From the NCBI RefSeq assembly GCF_036013915.1, contig NZ_CP107899.1, forward strand, positions 7,654,001 to 7,718,000: a DNA stretch of 64,000 nucleotides, read 5' to 3'. Position 1 is the first letter of the stretch, and every line of letters starts with the position of its first letter. Shown here piece after piece: positions 40,364-48,553 of this stretch. Both the position numbers and the translations under genes were made by a program. The DNA comes from Streptomyces sp. NBC_00464 (lineage in GTDB: Bacteria; Actinomycetota; Actinomycetes; Streptomycetales; Streptomycetaceae). Under the pieces are notes generated by a model, which saw only the letters and a list, made by a program, of their open reading frames with translations, ran no database searches and was not told where the DNA came from.

Positions 40364-40458
40364 GCCTCTACCGAGTCGTCCGCGAACTGCAGACACTCCT
40401 CGCGACCTGGACCGGCGCCTGCCCCACCTGTCACCGCGACATGCCAGACCCCGCACCA

Positions 40459-40474
40459 ACATGACCAAGCACTA
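40459..40474. repeat. IS right terminal inverted repeat
   Basis: ACATGACCAAGCACTA, complementary to the left end with one mismatch. Confidence 0.8.
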
Positions 40475-40478
40475 CTAG
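40475..40478. repeat. 4-bp target-site duplication CTAG, right copy
   Basis: CTAG directly after the right inverted repeat, the partner of 39029-39032. Confidence 0.8.
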
Positions 40479-40852
40479 GACCTGTCCTGTTCGTCGGCCA
40501 CGGGGCACCATCGCGAAGATGAGTTCCGGCCACGACATCACGAGTCAATCCTCAGCCGGAATCAGTTACAGGTGAGAATCAGTCATTCTGCGAATGCATG
40601 AAGGCGGCCCCCGGTCCGGCACCGGGGCCGTCAGCATTCCCTTAGGTTTCCATCCAGGACCGACACAGCTCCACTGCATCATCAATAGCCTGGGGGAGGG
40701 CTGGATCCGGCCAATAGTGACGGGAGTCCTGGCGGCCGTCCTGCATGATTGGCCACGCCTTCCCGGACCTTTCTGCCCCCACCGGAAACGGGAATTGCAA
40801 CAGTACGCCCTATTCGCGAAGTTTGGCAAACGGATCAGAAGGAGATCTCTGA
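40479..40852. other. intergenic region downstream of the IS
   Basis: About 370 bases with no convincing gene. It was the native 3' flank of the permease before insertion. It holds the hairpin at 40606-40629 and, toward 40853, less GC-rich sequence that probably contains the promoter of the secreted protein gene. Confidence 0.4.
40606..40629. terminator. hairpin terminator
   Basis: GGCCCCCGGT (40606-40615) pairs with ACCGGGGCC (40621-40629) with one bulged C and a five-base loop. It probably ended the ABC operon before the IS entered. Confidence 0.5.
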
Positions 40853-41314
40853 ATGCGTAATATCTTCCGGTTTCAGGCAAAGGGGATGAAGCGGAGCCTG
40901 ATATCTCTGGGGGCTGCTGTGATGGCGGTAGGGGGAGCGAATCTTGCGCTTGCCCCCAGTGCCTTCGCCGGAGGCTACGGGTGTTCGGGCTCGCTCGTGC
41001 ACACGCAGAACCTTTTGGTGAGTGGAAAGGTTTGGTCCACGGGTTACATTTACTACTCCACGGCCAACGGCGGAACCAACTGCATTGTTCTGGTGGCGAA
41101 GAAGTACGCGGGGACGCCGCACTATATGTATGTTTCGCTGTCTGTTGATGGTCGGTCCGGAACGAAGAAGGATGAGGGTCGATTCAGTTCCTACGCCGGC
41201 CCTGTGACGCAAACGAACACGAATGGCCATTGCGTTTCTTCCACTTTGTGGGAGAACTCTCCAAATGATGAAATTCAGGCCGGTTGGCCTATTGATCATG
41301 TTGCCTGCGGATAG
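40853..41314 (+). CDS. secreted SapA-like (spore-associated protein type) small protein
   Basis: A 153-residue exported protein. The basic start and hydrophobic core (residues 12-38) end in APSAFA-G, a good signal peptidase site after residue 39, leaving a 114-residue mature protein with four cysteines (44, 77, 127, 152), probably two disulfides. GGTNCIVLV and FSSYAGPV followed by a late Cys recall the Streptomyces spore-associated protein A family. No catalytic motif is visible. AAGGAGATCTCTGA precedes the ATG. Codon use is noticeably less GC-biased (many T- and A-ending codons) than in its neighbours, and it sits next to the IS, so recent acquisition is possible. Confidence 0.75.
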   Translation: MRNIFRFQAKGMKRSLISLGAAVMAVGGANLALAPSAFAGGYGCSGSLVHTQNLLVSGKVWSTGYIYYSTANGGTNCIVLVAKKYAGTPHYMYVSLSVDGRSGTKKDEGRFSSYAGPVTQTNTNGHCVSSTLWENSPNDEIQAGWPIDHVACG

Positions 41315-41333
41315 AGCACCTGGCGCCCCTTTG

Positions 41334-41351
41334 GCCCGGTCATGACCGGGC
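41334..41351 (+). terminator. terminator of the secreted protein gene
   Basis: GCCCGGTCATGACCGGGC is a perfect 18-base palindrome 19 bases after the stop codon, forming a six-bp stem with a six-base loop or longer. Confidence 0.55.
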
Positions 41352-41445
41352 CTCCCCTGCGTGCCTCCCGTGGATGAGGCTGCGGGAAAGGGGGATGAGG
41401 CGTCGTGGAGGTCGGTGCGGCGTTCTCGGTGGACGGTGAGCAGCT

Positions 41446-41486
41446 CGAAGCGGTGGCACAGGGTGAAGCCCTGTGCCACCGCTTCG
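41446..41486. terminator. 18-bp perfect stem-loop terminator
   Basis: CGAAGCGGTGGCACAGGG (41446-41463) and CCCTGTGCCACCGCTTCG (41469-41486) pair perfectly with a five-base loop. It lies 32 bases beyond the stop codon of the reverse-strand ATP-binding protein and is the strongest hairpin in the window. Confidence 0.75.
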
Positions 41487-41518
41487 CGGAACTGGCCCGT
41501 GGGCGCCCCGCTGCCGCT

Positions 41519-42040
41519 TCAGCCGACGACCACCGACCGCGCCGCGGAAGGCGACACGCCTTCCGTCGCCGTGATGCCGTTCAGCTCGAACGGCCCGTCG
41601 GTCGTCGCCCCGTACAGCGCATGCGGTGGCTGCGTGGCGAACAGGGAGGGCGTGGGGAGGGTGAACCAGACCACCTTTCCCGTACCGCCCCGGGGGCGGA
41701 CTCCCCAGCTCTCGCTGACCGCGGCAATCAGTGCGAGCCCGCGCCCCGATGTGCTGGAGTCACTGGCCTCGCGCACGGTCGGCATCCGTGGGTCGTGGTC
41801 GTGGACGGACACCGTCAGCCGTTCGAGCAGCAACTCGACCTCGACGGTGCATGATTTGTCCGGCTGTGCATGCCGGTGGACATTGGTCAGCAGTTCTGTG
41901 ACGCCGAGCGCTGCCTGGTCGATCAAAGGATCGAGGTGCCAGTAGCGCAATTGCGCCGAGATGATTCTGCGGACCTGACCGATCCGCGACGGCAGGGCCT
42001 GGAGCTCCACCGTGCAGTGCCTGCTTGGCTCGCTGATCAC
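41519..42040 (-). CDS. anti-sigma-factor-type ATP-binding protein (RsbW-like HATPase)
   Basis: A 173-residue HATPase_c protein of the serine-kinase/anti-sigma type abundant in Streptomyces. QALPSRIGQVRRIISAQLRYW is the N-terminal helix, LGVTELLTNVHRHA the N-box and SGRGLALIAAVSESWGVR the G-boxes; no histidine-kinase dimerisation helix exists. Such proteins bind or phosphorylate anti-sigma antagonists or sigma factors. GTG at 42038-42040 is used because GGAG lies eight bases upstream; a longer frame exists but lacks a site. About 35 C-terminal residues after VWFTLP are poorly structured. The partner is not adjacent. Confidence 0.85.
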   Translation of the reverse strand: MISEPSRHCTVELQALPSRIGQVRRIISAQLRYWHLDPLIDQAALGVTELLTNVHRHAQPDKSCTVEVELLLERLTVSVHDHDPRMPTVREASDSSTSGRGLALIAAVSESWGVRPRGGTGKVVWFTLPTPSLFATQPPHALYGATTDGPFELNGITATEGVSPSAARSVVVG

Positions 42041-42225
42041 GGCTGCGACTCCCCGAAGTAGGTCCGGAAGAAGACGAAGGAACGGATCCAGCAGATGGCT
42101 GGCTGCTGATTCGCCCGGCGGCCTGGATCGCATTGTCACCGCCGGTGAACCATGAGTGACGTGACTCCAATGTCGCCCAGCTGCCACGGCTCCGCAACTC
42201 GCGGTGTCCCTCCGGCGCCGCTCCG

Positions 42226-42519
42226 TCAGCCCCGCCGGCCCCCCGCCCTGCGCACGGCTTCGAGGAAGCGGCGAGCGGGGGCGGCGTCATCGGGCTTGCC
42301 CCGGCGCCGCGGCATCGTCAGCCGGTACCGCGTCCCGTTGACCCGCGCCACCGTCGCGTCCTCGCCCGCGAACCACGGTCTGCCCGCACGCACCGTGCCC
42401 ACCGGCGCACTGTCGATCTCCACGCCGTAGCTGGTGAGCAGGGCCACCCGGCCGTCCTTGACGGTGACCTGCCCGGCCCGGGTGAGCGAGCGCGCCCACC
42501 GGTCGATCCGTACGCCCAT
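42226..42519 (-). CDS. conserved hypothetical protein (97 aa)
   Basis: A 97-residue basic protein beginning MGVRIDRWARSLTRAGQVTV, then DGRVALLTSYGVEIDSAPVG, RPWFAGEDATVARVNGTRYRLTM and a charged C-terminus. It has the look of a small beta-rich Streptomyces protein of unknown function. The ATG at 42517-42519 has GGAG nine bases upstream; an in-frame GTG at 42541-42543 is an alternative that would add eight residues. No signal peptide or membrane helix is present. It is divergent from the cysteine-synthase-family gene. Confidence 0.65.
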   Translation of the reverse strand: MGVRIDRWARSLTRAGQVTVKDGRVALLTSYGVEIDSAPVGTVRAGRPWFAGEDATVARVNGTRYRLTMPRRRGKPDDAAPARRFLEAVRRAGGRRG

Positions 42520-42769
42520 CTCGCTGAACTCCGTTTCGTGCACGGCCCCTTCGCCCCCTTCATCGCACCCCTGAGAGGAAGTGTGCACATCCGGGAGCGT
42601 GTGCACCAGGGCGGAACGGGACGCACATGTCCATTCCCGACGCGATTGTCCGCCGGAGCCGCCCCGCAGCACCAAGGCAGTGCTATGGAGTATCAAAGTC
42701 AATGTTTGCCCAGGCGGGGGGAATATCGTGGGGCTCGCCGAGACCGGTCGTAGGAGGAGAAGCGCGCTG

Positions 42770-43921
42770 ATGGGCACGAGTGAGCACAGGCACCACGGCG
42801 AAGCCGTGGCGACCGTCGACATCGACCGTACCGACCTGGCGTACCGCGCCTGGCTCAAGGAGGCCGTCCGCAAGGTCCAGGCCGACGCCAACCGCTCCGC
42901 CGACACCCATCTGCTGCGATTCCCGCTGCCCGAGAGCTGGGGTATCGACCTCTATCTCAAGGACGAGTCGACGCACCCCACCGGCAGCCTCAAGCACCGG
43001 CTTGCACGGTCGCTGTTCCTCTACGGGCTCTGCAACGGCTGGATCCGTCCCGGCAAGCCCGTGATCGAGGCGTCGAGCGGTTCGACCGCTGTGTCGGAGG
43101 CGTACTTCGCGAAACTGATCGGTGTCCCGTTCATCGCCGTGATGCCCCGCACCACCAGCCCCGAGAAGTGCCGGCTCATCGAATTCCACGGTGGCCGCTG
43201 CCACTTCGTCGACGACTCGCGCAAGCTCTACGAGGAATCCGCCGGTCTCGCCGCGGAGACCGGCGGCCACTACATGGACCAGTTCACGTACGCCGAGCGG
43301 GCCACGGACTGGCGGGGCAACAACAACATCGCGGAGTCCATCTACCAGCAGCTCAGGCTGGAGCGGTACCCCGAGCCCGCCTGGATCGTCGCCACAGCGG
43401 GCACGGGCGGCACCTCGGCGACCATCGCGCGGTACGTGCACTACATGCAGCACGACACCCGCATCTGCGTACCCGACCCGGAGAACTCCTGCTTCTTCGA
43501 CGGCTGGACGCACCACGACCCCCACGCCACCAGCGACCGCGGCTCCCGCATCGAGGGAATCGGCAGGCCGCGGATGGAGCCGAGCTTCGTCCCGGGCGCC
43601 ATCGACCGGATGATGAAGGTCCCGGACGCGGCCAGCGTCGCGGCCGTGCGCGCCCTGGAGCGGTCCATCGGACGGAAGGCGGGCGGCTCAACCGGCACCG
43701 GGCTGTGGAGCGCCTTCAAGCTGGTTGCCGAGATGGTCTCGCAGGGCCGTACCGGCAGCATCGTCACCCTGATCTGCGACCCGGGCGACCGTTACCTCGA
43801 CAAGTACTACTCCGACGACTGGCTGGCCGCCCAGGGCCTGGACATCGCCCCGTACTCCCAGGCCATCGATCAGTTCCTGGCCACCGGCAACTGGCCGGTA
43901 CAGAAGGAGGGTTCGGCCTGA
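42770..43921 (+). CDS. PLP-dependent cysteine synthase family protein
   Basis: A 383-residue fold-type II PLP enzyme. The Schiff-base lysine is K75 in [11 protein letters not shown], followed by the substrate loop [15 protein letters not shown], the phosphate-binding [11 protein letters not shown] and C-terminal [12 protein letters not shown]. These match the cysteine synthase/cystathionine beta-synthase group, with the loop SSGSTAVS differing from the TSGNTG of canonical CysK, so the real substrate may differ. The ATG follows GTAGGAGGAG by ten bases. It is longer than CysK (about 310). The gene is followed convergently by an SRPBCC gene. Confidence 0.87.
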   Translation: MGTSEHRHHGEAVATVDIDRTDLAYRAWLKEAVRKVQADANRSADTHLLRFPLPESWGIDLYLKDESTHPTGSLKHRLARSLFLYGLCNGWIRPGKPVIEASSGSTAVSEAYFAKLIGVPFIAVMPRTTSPEKCRLIEFHGGRCHFVDDSRKLYEESAGLAAETGGHYMDQFTYAERATDWRGNNNIAESIYQQLRLERYPEPAWIVATAGTGGTSATIARYVHYMQHDTRICVPDPENSCFFDGWTHHDPHATSDRGSRIEGIGRPRMEPSFVPGAIDRMMKVPDAASVAAVRALERSIGRKAGGSTGTGLWSAFKLVAEMVSQGRTGSIVTLICDPGDRYLDKYYSDDWLAAQGLDIAPYSQAIDQFLATGNWPVQKEGSA

Positions 43922-43969
43922 TCTGTCGATCGTGGCGCTGTCGGGGGACGTGCCGGCGCGATACGTCCC

Positions 43970-44449
43970 TCAGGCGGCGGCCGCCGAGAGCCGCCGGTCC
44001 AGATTGCCCACCGCGTCCCGGAACGACCTGCCCACCGCCCCCCGCGCCCGCCGCAACGTGAACCGGAACAGGGGCGAACCGTCGGCCGCGAAGGTCCACT
44101 GCACCCGTGTGCCGGAGCCGGCCGGGCTCAGCTGCCACTCCTCCAACAGGGCCTTCAGGCCCGGCGCGTTGGACCGGTCGGCCCGGTAGGCGTACCGCGT
44201 GCCGGGATCGGTGGCGACGACCGTCTCCCGGAACGTGATCCCGCCCTGCAGCCGCACCTCGCGGCCCGTGCCCCCGTCGAGCGGCAGCGCCACCTTCACC
44301 TGTGTGAACCAGCCGGGCCAGCCCTCGACGTCGTCGGCCAGGGCGCGGTACACGGCATCGGGCGGCGCCGACACCTCGGCGGCATAGACCAGTCGCAGCG
44401 GCGCGGACTCGACGAAGTCGAGTTCTACGGAGCGGAGTTGGCGTGTCAT
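43970..44449 (-). CDS. SRPBCC family protein
   Basis: A 159-residue START/Bet v1-like (SRPBCC) protein. VYAAEVSAPPDAVYRALADDVEGWPGWF is the typical first strand and helix pair, followed by RETVVATDPGTRYAYRA and a long C-terminal helix (GRSFRDAVGNLDRRL). It should bind a hydrophobic ligand in its cavity; polyketide cyclases belong to the same group, but there is no biosynthetic context. The ATG follows GGGAGG by seven bases. A second SRPBCC gene lies 177 bases upstream on the same strand. Confidence 0.85.
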   Translation of the reverse strand: MTRQLRSVELDFVESAPLRLVYAAEVSAPPDAVYRALADDVEGWPGWFTQVKVALPLDGGTGREVRLQGGITFRETVVATDPGTRYAYRADRSNAPGLKALLEEWQLSPAGSGTRVQWTFAADGSPLFRFTLRRARGAVGRSFRDAVGNLDRRLSAAAA

Positions 44450-44626
44450 GGAACGCACCTCCCGTGCGGTCGGCGGCGGACGGGTTCGCGCATACCTTAG
44501 CTGGCGCACCGTCAGATGTCGCCGGGCCCGGCGGCCCCGGATCATGAAGCGTGACACGCAGGGGCCGGACCGTCGACCGGGCCCCGGTGTGCGACCTGGC
44601 CCCGGTGTGAGACCGGGACCCGACCC

Positions 44627-45079
44627 TCAGCGATACGGCTGTGCCGGCCTGTCCAGCATGGAATCCAGCACCCGGCCGAAGATCCGCCGGCCCGCGCCCG
44701 CGACCAGCGGATCGGCCCACCGCGGCTGCAGTCGGGCGCCCAGCTCCTCCACCCACACCACATGGGAGCCGGCATGGGTGGGATAGACATCGATCGAGGC
44801 CCGGCCCCGCACCACCCGGCCGCGCTTCTCCAGCCGGCACATGCCCGCACGGCTGCCGGCCGGCGGTGACCACCGCACCACTTCCATCGGATCGTCGAAC
44901 CCCAGCGGGCCGATTCCGGTACGGGCCACGAAAACGGTTCCGATACGCGTGGGCAGCCCGGTGGGCACGGTGATCGTCGTCAGCGGCACATGCGCGGCGT
45001 GCCGCTCCCAGTCCGTCACCCGGCGCCAGGACTCGGCTGCGGGCAGAGGGGTGAAGCGCTCGATCCGGAAGACGGCCAC
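44627..45079 (-). CDS. SRPBCC family protein
   Basis: A 150-residue SRPBCC-fold protein with MAVFRIERFTPLPAAESWRRVTDWERHAAHVPLT at the start, VVRWSPPAGSRAGMCRLEKRGR in the middle and a long helix containing GRRIFGRVLDSML. Ligand unknown. The GTG start at 45077-45079 is preceded on the reverse strand by TAGGAT six bases upstream and no ribosome binding site, so it is likely leaderless. Sequence similarity to the SRPBCC protein at 43970 is low by eye, so it is not an obvious tandem duplicate. Confidence 0.83.
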   Translation of the reverse strand: MAVFRIERFTPLPAAESWRRVTDWERHAAHVPLTTITVPTGLPTRIGTVFVARTGIGPLGFDDPMEVVRWSPPAGSRAGMCRLEKRGRVVRGRASIDVYPTHAGSHVVWVEELGARLQPRWADPLVAGAGRRIFGRVLDSMLDRPAQPYR

Positions 45080-45132
45080 AGGTCGATCCTAGGACGTCAC
45101 AGCCCCGGCGCGAGCCGAGCGGAATCCGCGGC

Positions 45133-45975
45133 TCAGTCCTGCGCCGGCTCGCCGTCCGTGCTCCGGCCCGCCACCACGAGACCCGGAAGATGCTCCTCGA
45201 TCTCCTCGCGGGCACCCCCGGACAGGCCCGCGTCCGTGACGAACGTGTGTACCTGTTCCAGCGTGGCGAACGAACTCAGGCCCACCGTGCCCCACTTGGT
45301 GTGGTCCGCGACCACCACCACACGCCGCGCGGACTGGACGAAGCGGCGATTGGTCTCGGCCTCCGCCAGATTCGGCGTGGACAGTCCGCCCTCCACCGAG
45401 ATCCCGTGCACTCCGAGGAACAGCACATCGAAGTGGAGCGAGGCGATCGCCCGGTCGGCGACGGGGCCGACCAGCGAGTCGGACGGCGTCCGGACCCCGC
45501 CGGTGAGTACCACCGTCGCGGCACCGGGCCTCGAGCCGGCCGAGCCCGGACGCTGTGCGGCATGGAACACATCGGCGACCCGCACCGAGTTGGTCACCAC
45601 CGTCAGATCCGGTACGTCCAGCAGATGCTGGGCGAGGGCGTAGGTGGTGGTACCGCCAGAGAGCGCGATGGCGCTGCCCGGCACGGCCATCGCGGCGGCG
45701 GCCCGCGCGATGTCCTCCTTCGCGGTCAGCTCAAGCGCCGACTTCGCCTCGAAGCCGGGCTCGTGCGTACTCGCCTCGACGACGGGCACCGCTCCGCCGT
45801 GCACCTTCTCGATGACACCCTGGCGGGCCAGCGCATCCAGGTCCCGGCGGACGGTCATGTCCGAGACGTTGAGTTTCCTGGTCAGCTCGTTGACCCTGAC
45901 CCCGCCGCGCCTGCGCACCTCGTCGAGGATCAGCGCACGCCGCTGCTCCGCGAGCAGATTCTGATTCTCGCTCAA
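45133..45975 (-). CDS. DeoR/GlpR family transcriptional regulator
   Basis: A 280-residue sugar-metabolism repressor. The N-terminal DeoR helix-turn-helix is RRALILDEVRRRGGVRVNELTRKLNVSDMTVRRDLDAL, then EKVHGGAV, followed by the DeoRC sugar-phosphate isomerase-like sensor domain (IALSGGTTTYALAQHL, TVVTNSVRVADVF, LFLGVHGIS). The start is TTG 45973-45975, since the homologous region begins there and no better codon is available; AAGGA lies 12 bases before. It probably responds to a sugar phosphate. No transport or catabolic genes are adjacent. Confidence 0.9.
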   Translation of the reverse strand: MSENQNLLAEQRRALILDEVRRRGGVRVNELTRKLNVSDMTVRRDLDALARQGVIEKVHGGAVPVVEASTHEPGFEAKSALELTAKEDIARAAAAMAVPGSAIALSGGTTTYALAQHLLDVPDLTVVTNSVRVADVFHAAQRPGSAGSRPGAATVVLTGGVRTPSDSLVGPVADRAIASLHFDVLFLGVHGISVEGGLSTPNLAEAETNRRFVQSARRVVVVADHTKWGTVGLSSFATLEQVHTFVTDAGLSGGAREEIEEHLPGLVVAGRSTDGEPAQD

Positions 45976-46168
45976 CGCTGTGCCCGGTCCTTCCCTCTGG
46001 CCGTGCGGCAGTCCATGTCGACGGCTCATCCTGCCACGCGGTGTCGCGGGCCGCCGCACTGGGGAGATTCCGTAAGAGCGGTGCGGGCACCCGGATCCAT
46101 CCATCACTCTGGTGACCGGGCATCAGCAGCGTCCCCTCCGGGCTTCCACATTCGAGAGCGAGTCCCCC

Positions 46169-48553
46169 GTGCCATCTGCCTCCAAGGCCCCGCAGAGCGA
46201 AGGACCCGCACTGGAGCTGCTGGTCCACGGCGTGGGCGGAGCGACGCCTCAGGAGATGCTCGTCGATCCGCGCACGGTCCGGGTCACCGGTGACGCCACC
46301 GCCGCCATCTACCGGCGCTCCGGCGACATCGACGCGGAGTCACACCCCGAGCGCTACCGGGACCGGCCCATCGCCGAGGCGTACTGCTGGTCCAACCTGA
46401 CATCCGGCAACGGCTCCCGCGCGTTGTGGCTGCTGCTGCTTCCGTTCATGGTGATCAACCTCGCCCACTGGATGCGCCCGGCCGCCACGCGCCGCCCCAG
46501 GGCGATCCGGCTGTACGGCGTGCTCGTCCGCCTCATCGCGCTGAGTCTCACGGTCCTGCTGACCGCAGCCGTCTGCGAGGTCGCGCTCGATCTGACCGCC
46601 TGGCAGTGTGCGGGCGTACCGGACTGTTCCGACCAGCGGTCCTGGCTGGGGTTCCTCTCGGCCGCACAGGGCGGCTGGTGGTCCCAGCCGGGCCGCCGCC
46701 TGGCCCTTGCCGCCCTGGCCCCGACCGGGCTGGTGGTACTGCTCTGGTATCTGTCCAACCGGACCTGGAGCGCGTACGAGTCCCAGCGACCGCTCACCGG
46801 CGCGGACCCGGAGGACGACACACCGCAGCCGGCCCCCGGGACGGATGAGACCACCGTGGTGCGGCCCGCGCTCGGACGGCCCGGATTCTGGTACGGACGC
46901 CGGCTCGTCGCGCGACTGCGTGCCGCCCACACCGCGGCCGGATTCCTCACCGTCACCGCCTTCGTCACGGGCGCGGCGGCCCGCCAGGACCGTTCCGGCG
47001 CCGGGCCGGTGCCCGAAGTGTTCGGGAGGCTGATCGAGGCGCTGCTCGTGGCGGGGACACTCGTCGTGGTCTGGGTGGTCTGCCGGCGCGGCCGGAGCGA
47101 ACGGCGCCTGGACAACCGCCTCGACCGCGCCGTCGTCACGTACCTGCCCGCGACCGCCCTCGCCCTGCTCGCCCTGGCCGCCATGCACGCCGCCTGGTCG
47201 CGCCCCGGCTGGGTTTCTGCCGGCACGCTGCCCGGTGACGTCATGTTCCGCGTCGTCACCCTCGCCCAGGGCGCCCTCGTCGTCGTCCTCGCCGTCGTGT
47301 CGCTGAACCTGTACCGGCGCAGCCCCGAGCCGCGCACCGTGCTGCGCGGACTCGGGGGCCCCGCCGTCGCGATGCTCGCCTGTGCGCTCGGCGGTGTGAT
47401 GACCGGTGGTGTGGCCCAGCGCGTCGCGGACTGGCTCGACGGTCCCGGCAGCCCCGGCATGGGACGCAGCGCCGTCATAGAGGGACCGCCGGTGCTCCTC
47501 AGCTGGCAGGCCTCCGTCATTCCCGTGCTGCTGGTGCTGCTCCTCGTCCCGGGCCTCGTGCTCGGCGTACGTACGTATCGAGTGGCCCGCCGGCTGGAGC
47601 CGCTGATCGACACGGAGTACGAGGAAGCGCGGCCCGACCCCGCGCGTACGAAGCAGATCGCCCGGACCAGGGCCACAGCCGCACTCACCGACTCCGCACC
47701 CGGCATGCTGGGCCTCGTCTCCGGCGCGACCCTGCTGCTCGGCGCGGCAGCGGTCGGCGGGGCGTGGGCGAGCGGGCAGGTTCCCGGGCTCGCGATGGAC
47801 GGCAGCAGCCCCTTCGTCGAATCGGTGGCCGAGGCGGCGCAGTCCACCGGATCCTGGCTCATCGGCTTCGGCTTCCTGCTGTTCGTCGCCTGCGGACGGC
47901 GCGCCTACCGGGACGCCTCCGCCCGGCGCACCATCGGCATCCTCTGGGACGTGGGGACGTTCTGGCCGCGTGCCGCACACCCCTTCGCCCCGCCCTGCTA
48001 CGCGGAACGCGCCGTCCCCGACCTGGCCTCACGGATGTCCGGCTGGACCGCGCGCACCCGCGGCCGGCTCGTGATCTCGGGCCACTCCCAGGGCAGCGTT
48101 CTGGCTGCCTCCGCGGTCTGGCAACTGCCCGCCGGGACCCGCGGCCGGGTCGCCCTGCTCACCTACGGTTCGCCGATCGAACGACTCTACGGGCGCTGGT
48201 TCCCGGCCTACTTCGGGCCCGTCCAGTTGCACGGGCTGCACCGGTCGGTGCACTGCTGGCGCAACCTGTGGCGGGCCACCGACCCGATCGGCGGCGAGGT
48301 ACGGCTCGGTGAGGAGTCCGGTCCCGAGGTGGACCGGGGCCCGCTCAAGGATCCGCTGGTCTACGGGCGCACCCCCGAACACCCGCTCCCCGAGCCGGTG
48401 CTGGGGCACTCCGACTACCAGGCCGACCCCGTCTTCGCCCAGGAGCGCGCCGCGCTCCTGGCCCGGCTCGTCCCCGTCCTGCCCCATCAGGCGGACGAGT
48501 CCGGGAGAGGACTCAGGGGAGTTCCGGAAGGTCTTCCGGAAACAGCAGAGTGA
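46169..48553 (+). CDS. large multi-spanning membrane protein with alpha/beta-hydrolase domain
   Basis: About 794 residues. The N-terminus has LELLVHGVGGATP with an HG oxyanion-like motif (H20). Some eight to ten hydrophobic helices follow (about 80-610), and the C-terminal soluble part holds RLVISGHSQGSVLAAS, a GxSxG-type nucleophile elbow with S640, then LLTYGSPIERLYGRWFPAYF. The hydrolase halves at the two ends of the chain are therefore split by the membrane domain. A lipase/esterase or a signalling role at the membrane is possible; the activity is unknown. The start is GTG 46169; an earlier GTG at 46112 is possible. Its 3' end overlaps the convergent gene by 41 bases. Confidence 0.8.
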   Translation: MPSASKAPQSEGPALELLVHGVGGATPQEMLVDPRTVRVTGDATAAIYRRSGDIDAESHPERYRDRPIAEAYCWSNLTSGNGSRALWLLLLPFMVINLAHWMRPAATRRPRAIRLYGVLVRLIALSLTVLLTAAVCEVALDLTAWQCAGVPDCSDQRSWLGFLSAAQGGWWSQPGRRLALAALAPTGLVVLLWYLSNRTWSAYESQRPLTGADPEDDTPQPAPGTDETTVVRPALGRPGFWYGRRLVARLRAAHTAAGFLTVTAFVTGAAARQDRSGAGPVPEVFGRLIEALLVAGTLVVVWVVCRRGRSERRLDNRLDRAVVTYLPATALALLALAAMHAAWSRPGWVSAGTLPGDVMFRVVTLAQGALVVVLAVVSLNLYRRSPEPRTVLRGLGGPAVAMLACALGGVMTGGVAQRVADWLDGPGSPGMGRSAVIEGPPVLLSWQASVIPVLLVLLLVPGLVLGVRTYRVARRLEPLIDTEYEEARPDPARTKQIARTRATAALTDSAPGMLGLVSGATLLLGAAAVGGAWASGQVPGLAMDGSSPFVESVAEAAQSTGSWLIGFGFLLFVACGRRAYRDASARRTIGILWDVGTFWPRAAHPFAPPCYAERAVPDLASRMSGWTARTRGRLVISGHSQGSVLAASAVWQLPAGTRGRVALLTYGSPIERLYGRWFPAYFGPVQLHGLHRSVHCWRNLWRATDPIGGEVRLGEESGPEVDRGPLKDPLVYGRTPEHPLPEPVLGHSDYQADPVFAQERAALLARLVPVLPHQADESGRGLRGVPEGLPETAE

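Larger units (their letters stand above)
39033..40474 (+). mobile_element. IS701-like insertion sequence (1442 bp)
   Basis: The element is bounded by imperfect 16-bp terminal inverted repeats, TAGGGCTTGGTCATGT at 39033-39048 and the complement of TAGTGCTTGGTCATGT at 40459-40474 (one mismatch). It is flanked by CTAG on both sides, a four-base target duplication of the type known for IS701-family elements. It carries one transposase gene. The insertion lies exactly at the stop codon of the ABC permease; removing the element and one CTAG restores a continuous ...GACTAGGACC sequence. The ends and duplication look recent and undamaged. Confidence 0.9.

Noticed and set aside
42690..42770. A short ORF ([12 protein letters not shown]...) before the cysteine-synthase-family gene as a cysteine leader peptide
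   Set aside because: It contains no cysteine codon and lacks the R-x-H-x-D-L motif, and it has no start site.
43970..45079. The two SRPBCC genes as a tandem duplication
   Set aside because: By eye they share only the fold pattern, not sequence, and they have separate starts 177 bases apart.
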